The translations under genes were made by a program, and so were the position numbers. Positions 61,201 through 64,000 of a DNA stretch of 64,000 nucleotides are shown piece after piece. Positions within the stretch are counted from its first letter, which is position 1, and every line of letters starts with the position of its first letter. Source of the stretch: Dicaeum eximium. Lineage: Eukaryota; Chordata; Aves; Passeriformes; Dicaeidae. A model generated the notes under the pieces. It did not search any database. It saw only the letters and a list, made by a program, of their open reading frames with translations, and was not told where the DNA came from. The DNA lies in NCBI GenBank assembly GCA_013396995.1, contig VWZP01002200.1, positions 918,166 through 982,165 of the forward strand. The letters run 5' to 3'.

Positions 61201-61496
61201 ACTTGGTGGCAGAAAGGAGAGATGAGAAAACTACTCCAAGTCTTTGCACTGAGAAAGAAACAAGATTCAAAGCTATAAAGGGAGAAGCTGAAGTTCAAAT
61301 ACACAAGCCTTTACTTTTACCCACCACTTAAGATCTGTTGCACTGCTTCATTTCCCATCTGTGCTGCTGTGAATCCTTGCAAAGAGATGATGGAGGGGTC
61401 AGAGCCGTAACTCAGCAACAGCCGGCAGGTTTGCAAGTGCCCTGCCAACGCAGCCCTGTGCAACGCTGTTTGACCAAGTGTGTCCAGTGCATTCAT
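40121..61496 (-). CDS. TNKS: TNKS, tankyrase-1 poly-ADP-ribosyltransferase (3' 16 coding exons; partial)
   Basis: Tankyrase-1 attaches poly(ADP-ribose) to partners bound through its ankyrin clusters, among them TRF1 at telomeres, axin in Wnt signalling and NuMA at spindle poles. It polymerises through its SAM domain and acts in cytosol, Golgi, nuclear pores and telomeres. Sixteen exons join with consistent phases into 744 residues plus TAG. In order: ankyrin repeats (about residues 1-400, probably the end of ARC3 then ARC4 and ARC5), a Ser/Ala-rich linker, the SAM domain (about 442-506) and the PARP domain (about 529-735). Codon count gives His601, Tyr630 and Glu708, equal to human His1184, Tyr1213 and Glu1291 with a constant offset of 583. 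The zinc ligands Cys651, His654, Cys659 and Cys662 likewise equal human 1234, 1237, 1242 and 1245. SAM plus the full ankyrin set distinguishes it from other PARPs. Key linker wording ([20 protein letters not shown]) points to TNKS rather than TNKS2. About 11 upstream exons, including the His-Pro-Ser region, are outside the window. Confidence 0.98.
41175..41730 (-). mobile_element. CR1-like LINE ORF2 fragment, interrupted by a SINE
   Basis: On the - strand the stretch at about 41371-41446 reads [20 protein letters not shown], the N-terminal reverse-transcriptase segment typical of CR1 ORF2 (EKSWQSG..P.DWKKG). Flanking words on the + strand (GAGAGTGGCTTGGCAACACC, CTCCCTCAGGACCTGGGATG, GATCTGTTCCATGATCTTCC, GGCACAGAGGTGAGGGT) follow the same element in reverse. 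The frame is decayed, with stops and an insertion, so it is a dead copy. Confidence 0.85.
41446..41592 (-). mobile_element. tRNA-Ile-derived SINE with CR1-like tail
   Basis: On the - strand the head reads CTCAGTTGG-like through TCAGTTGGTTGGAGCATG, CTGTTAATAATACC at the anticodon-arm position (AAT-type isoleucine tRNA) and the B box GGTTTGATCCC (41528-41538 reversed). After about 30 bases it becomes a CR1-like 3' tail, GGTCCCTTCCAACTCAGAAT, ending near 41446. This head-tail layout matches the zebra finch SINE class mobilised by CR1. It lies inside, and splits, the CR1 ORF2 fragment, so it inserted later. Confidence 0.82.
42200..42356 (-). CDS. TNKS: TNKS exon: end of PARP catalytic core (Glu of the triad)
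   Basis: 157 bases: it completes a split Arg codon, then 52 codons from [13 protein letters not shown] to EYVIYRGEQ. It contains the catalytic Glu (AYAEYV) matching human Glu1291, needed for chain elongation. Acceptor TTTTAG, donor GTAGGT. Confidence 0.98.
43112..43298 (-). CDS. TNKS: TNKS exon: catalytic Tyr and CHCC zinc motif
   Basis: 187 bases encoding the end of a split Gly codon, [35 protein letters not shown] and [13 protein letters not shown]. It carries the NAD+-binding Tyr (human 1213) and the tankyrase-specific zinc-binding Cys/His/Cys/Cys set. Acceptor TTCCAG, donor GTAGGA. Confidence 0.98.
43650..43735 (-). mobile_element. Possible CR1 3' end remnant
   Basis: ACAGAATCACAGAAGAATCTAG followed by GGCAGAAGGACCTTCAGG resembles the reversed CR1 terminus, but the match is short and diverged. 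It lies in a TNKS intron. Confidence 0.35.
44160..44265 (-). CDS. TNKS: TNKS exon: PARP domain, catalytic His
   Basis: 106 bases: [20 protein letters not shown] through NERMLFH plus one base of Gly. The His of LFHG corresponds to human His1184, which contacts NAD+. Acceptor CTGCAG, donor GTAAGG. Confidence 0.98.
45491..45565 (-). CDS. TNKS: TNKS exon: PARP domain
   Basis: 75 bases, 25 codons: [12 protein letters not shown] through FNRYNVIR, phase 0 at both ends. Acceptor TTGTGTAG, donor GTAAGT. It is too short to show as a long open frame but is required between its neighbours. Confidence 0.97.
46929..47026 (-). CDS. TNKS: TNKS exon: start of PARP domain
   Basis: 98 bases: it completes a split Gly codon, then [20 protein letters not shown] and [12 protein letters not shown]. 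Acceptor TTTGCAG, donor GTAATC. Tankyrases lack the helical regulatory subdomain of PARP1, and the short join from SAM to this exon agrees with that. Confidence 0.98.
47662..47782 (-). CDS. TNKS: TNKS exon: SAM domain, second part
   Basis: 121 bases: [20 protein letters not shown] and [20 protein letters not shown] plus one base. The [14 protein letters not shown] helix is the polymerising SAM interface of tankyrases. Acceptor TTTCCAG, donor GTAAAT. Easily missed because no ATG-started frame covers it. Confidence 0.97.
49520..49602 (-). CDS. TNKS: TNKS exon: SAM domain, first part
   Basis: 83 bases: it completes a split Val codon, then [20 protein letters not shown] and DIFETEQ. Acceptor CTTATAG, donor GTAAGT. 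Confidence 0.97.
50278..50515 (-). CDS. TNKS: TNKS exon: end of ankyrin region and Ser/Ala linker
   Basis: 238 bases: [20 protein letters not shown], then the low-complexity Ser/Ala/Gly linker to DRKEGE plus one base. Acceptor TTTTTCAG. The donor is weak (GAAG|GTGCAT); reading on adds about 20 residues and a stop, which would remove SAM and PARP (see findings). Confidence 0.96.
51854..52042 (-). CDS. TNKS: TNKS exon: ankyrin repeats
   Basis: 189 bases, 63 codons in phase 0: [20 protein letters not shown] to GQTPLDLAT. Two ankyrin repeats with the usual [10 protein letters not shown] and TPLDLA motifs. Acceptor TTTCCAG, donor GTAAGT. Confidence 0.98.
54546..54655 (-). CDS. TNKS: TNKS exon: ankyrin repeat
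   Basis: 110 bases: it completes a split Ala codon, then [20 protein letters not shown] and [16 protein letters not shown]. Acceptor CTACAG, donor GTAGGT. The intron to the next exon upstream (54656-54925) is only 270 bases. Confidence 0.98.
54926..55145 (-). CDS. TNKS: TNKS exon: ankyrin repeats and inter-cluster helix
   Basis: 220 bases: [59 protein letters not shown] and NSTPLHLA plus one base. It spans the linker helix between two ankyrin clusters. Acceptor TTTGCAG, donor GTGGGT. Confidence 0.98.
55146..57815 (-). other. TNKS: TNKS intron, nothing recognised
   Basis: The largest complete intron in the window (2.67 kb). No further exon, RNA gene or known repeat was seen; the 153-codon frame at 55352-55813 has no recognisable product. 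Confidence 0.7.
57816..57981 (-). CDS. TNKS: TNKS exon: ankyrin repeats
   Basis: 166 bases: one base of Gly, then [20 protein letters not shown] and [21 protein letters not shown]. Acceptor TGATTAG, donor GTACGT. Confidence 0.98.
58954..59099 (-). CDS. TNKS: TNKS exon: ankyrin repeats
   Basis: 146 bases: [40 protein letters not shown] and ADVHAKDK plus two bases of Gly. Acceptor CTTCACAG. The donor is rather weak (GTACAT). Confidence 0.97.
60107..60186 (-). CDS. TNKS: TNKS exon: inter-cluster segment
   Basis: 80 bases: it completes a split Glu codon, then [20 protein letters not shown] and DLETVK. Acceptor TATGTAG, donor GTAGGT. It has no ATG-started frame of its own. Confidence 0.97.
61325..61496 (-). 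CDS. TNKS: TNKS exon: ankyrin repeats (first in window)
   Basis: 172 bases: [40 protein letters not shown] and [17 protein letters not shown] plus one base. By residue count this Met is human position 584, so it is internal, not the start codon. Acceptor TTTTTCAG, donor GTGGGT. Confidence 0.97.
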
Positions 61497-64000
61497 CTGA
61501 AAAACAGCAGCAACATAAAATAAAACACTGTTGTAATTAAAAGGCTGCTCCTGTCCTTGTCCTTAATAAGAAGAGCAATAAGAAGAATTTTCGTGCATAC
61601 AAATTTATTTATCAATTCTTCGGCACCACAATTAAACAAAACCAAATGACAAAACAGGCAAACACTCCAAAGGAAAAATAATTTACCACAGATGTTCTCC
61701 TGTCTTCTAACAACACAGTATTTGTTTGCATGGCTAACAGACAACATAGGATCCCCAAAAGCTTATTTTAAATAGTGATCAAGCTTTTGACAAATTTGAA
61801 GACCAACCTTGTGCAAGAAAAGAAACACTTATCACAGCAGGAGAAAGAGGTAACTTGACATAAATTGTTACCAAACAAATCAAAGTTCTTACAGCTTTAA
61901 GGAAATTACCATTTGTCATTGTCAGAAGGTGAATAATGCAACATTACCCACTACCCAGAATTAATGCAAAACAAGGATGTCAAATTAAGAATTCTATGAA
62001 GGAGTGGGGGGGAGGAAAGAAGTTGGATACAAACATTTCCTCCTCACTTTTTGTGCCTTTACATGAATGTTAAGTACAACTGAATATAATTCTTCTCAAT
62101 ACAAGGCTGCATAAACAGGCAAAATGGAGTATCATTTTCAAAGAGTATGATATAACGGAAACACATCTGTTTGTCAAGATGTAAGAGAGCAGCTAAATAA
62201 CTAGAAGCATCTTTCCCAGTGCACTATCAAAAAAAAGGAAGAGAATAATAGAGAGCTTTAAAGAGCAGAAAAACACCCCAATGAAAATAACCTTCAAGAA
62301 GATACTCTATACCTAGCAGCGATTCATGACAAATTTAAATGTAAATGCCCAGCAGCTTTTTTACCACTTTATGAAATACAGACCTACTCTGTAGTCTCTG
62401 CAAGCAACTCAGAACCTGTTATCTGTTTCCAAGCCTACGGATTGCAGGTTGTGAACTGCATGCATAATAAACTTTGTTACTGTATAAATTCCACCTTTTT
62501 ACCTTCTCAAAATCTTTGTGGTGACAGCAAATAAAGGTTTTTCTTGCTATTTCTCACCTAAAATGCAGCATGCAAACGCCACTACCCTTCCATGAAACCA
62601 GTGAAAAAGAATTTTGATTAAGTTATATTCTATAATTAAATGAAATTTAACTAAAACTAAATGAAATTAACTATGCAAAGATCTACTAACAGATAGGGTA
62701 AAAAAATTAAGTGAAATACCTGCAATAGTGCAATATCAAGTGACACAAAAGAACAAAGAACAACCAGATAAATAAAGAGGAGTGTGATTCAATATTGTCT
62801 GAAATTATTTTACAGACAGATCGGGCAGGAATTTCTCAGATCACAAACCTCCCTTGCAGCAAGATGGACAAGAGAATAGGTCTACTTTCTTCTAACTCAG
62901 CTCATGCCACTCTAATGAGATTGCCCTAAAAGTTTTGCTGCAAATAAAACACTTACTGCTATCGTAAATATTAACTAGATGCTGAATGTCTCAAATCCAT
63001 CATTTTGTTGAGATGATGATGATCCTCATCTGTTTCAGGACATCAGATACCTTTCACCACTGATAAGGGCACAGAGGTAAGCAGAACTCTGGGGGCTACA
63101 CATGTTTAGTGATGGTAAAAGCAGAATGAAATGAAATTTGTGGATTCTCAAAGCAGCTGATAACACTCCAAAAAAGAAAATCATAAGTAATGTATTCTTT
63201 GATACTGACTTCCTGTGTTAAACAGGTCTGTACTGAACAAACTGTAGAGGCAATAGCAGCAAGGCATTCACTGTGCATAATTCAATACTGACTATGTCCC
63301 TGGAAAAAATGTTAATATTCATTTGGAAAGAACACTGTCAGAGTCATCAGAGCCATCATCTCGTATGTCTTATCCAGGTCTCCTTTCACCTCTAAACCAT
63401 TATCTTTCCCAACAATCCATTCTTCTGGCAGAGGAACATCAGCCATTTGAAGAAATAGCTGCTTACTTCTGCGACAAAAAGGGGTGCAGCTGACAGAGGG
63501 ATGCATAAACCCAATGCAGCCACTCTTTACCTCAGGAGCAGAGTTAGGCTTTGCAGGACAATTTCACTGGGAATATGTTCACTTTAGGGCAGATCTTCTC
63601 TCACCAATAATGCACCACTTCTCTAAAACCAACCAAAGAACATACTCCAATAAGGCTTAAAGCAAGAGGACTTATTTCCAAATGAAAATCAACTTATGCA
63701 CTACAAATTGAAATACAAAACTGAAATTAAAGTCTTACAAAAATCAGACCTGGCAAGACACAGGCCTGAGTTAAACACTGTTCAATACCAGGTCCAAAAC
63801 CATGTGCCCTTTCAAATTCTAAACTCTGAGAAAATGTGAAATATGCAAGGTGTACTGCTTTAACTGTGCCCTGAACAGCAAGATTGTTCCAGCTGCACTT
63901 ATTAAAAAAAGACAAATATTAATTTGGTCCCCTTTATAAGCAGTCTGAAATTAGAAGGCTGTAGCTCTGAATTATCTTACAAACAATTTTTCTGCAAGGA
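61497..64000 (-). other. TNKS: TNKS intron continuing out of the window
   Basis: AT-rich intron. The next exon upstream, expected to encode further ankyrin repeats ending just before MNALDTLG, was not found, so the intron exceeds 2.5 kb. A 64-codon - strand frame at 63312-63506 was not recognised. Confidence 0.7.

Larger units (their letters stand above)
57982..61324 (-). other. TNKS: TNKS introns, ankyrin part
   Basis: Introns at 57982-58953, 59100-60106 and 60187-61324. One contains an A-run at about 59957-59975. A 146-codon + strand frame at 59416-59856 has no recognisable product. Nothing else was seen. Confidence 0.7.

Noticed and set aside
61494..61496. ATG at the start of an ankyrin exon as the TNKS start codon
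   Set aside because: It directly follows a splice acceptor (TTTTTCAG), and residue count makes it an internal Met of a 1327-residue-type protein.
1..64000. CRISPR arrays, operons, phage or integrated virus genes
   Set aside because: None seen: no spaced repeat arrays, no clustered prokaryotic frames, no recognisable retroviral gag, pol or env frame.

Overview
This is vertebrate nuclear DNA, almost certainly from a bird and probably a songbird. The coding exons are interrupted by GT-AG introns and encode two recognisable vertebrate proteins. The interspersed repeats are CR1-type LINE fragments (about 6.4, 7.9, 37.4 and 41.2-41.7 kb) plus one tRNA-Ile-headed SINE with a CR1-like tail, an architecture known from the zebra finch SINE family. 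No prokaryotic, viral, CRISPR or operon-like structure was seen.

Layout. Positions 1 to about 28.4 kb hold no gene I can support: this is non-coding DNA upstream of DUSP4 with CR1 remnants, simple repeats and several AT-rich, CpG-bearing blocks that look like conserved enhancers. A CpG-island promoter follows (about 28.4-29.66 kb), broken by a 478-base assembly gap (28868-29345). DUSP4 (MAP kinase phosphatase 2, + strand) follows: exon 1, with the start codon and rhodanese-like domain, is not visible and probably lies in the gap. Exons 2-4 (32289-33580) are intact and end in a normal stop. Its 3' UTR runs to polyadenylation signals at 34791-34802.

The rest of the window is the 3' half of TNKS (tankyrase-1) on the - strand. 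Sixteen coding exons between 61496 and 40121 give 744 residues, from within the ankyrin repeat clusters through the SAM domain to the complete PARP catalytic domain and stop. By codon count the catalytic His, Tyr and Glu and the CHCC zinc ligands land exactly on human numbering with one constant offset (583), so there are no net indels across these sites. The likely 3' UTR is about 5.2 kb and contains a sense-oriented CR1 fragment. Exons upstream of 61496 lie beyond the window.

The two genes converge tail to tail: their poly(A) signals lie about 100 bases apart or overlap. DUSP4 is a nuclear phosphatase that inactivates ERK/JNK/p38. Tankyrase-1 is a poly-ADP-ribosyltransferase acting on telomere, Wnt and spindle substrates. 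I see no pathway link beyond adjacency. I found no convincing new biological system. The most useful leads are the convergent 3' ends, the nested SINE-in-LINE, a weak tankyrase splice donor that could yield an ankyrin-only protein, and the enhancer-like blocks upstream of DUSP4.
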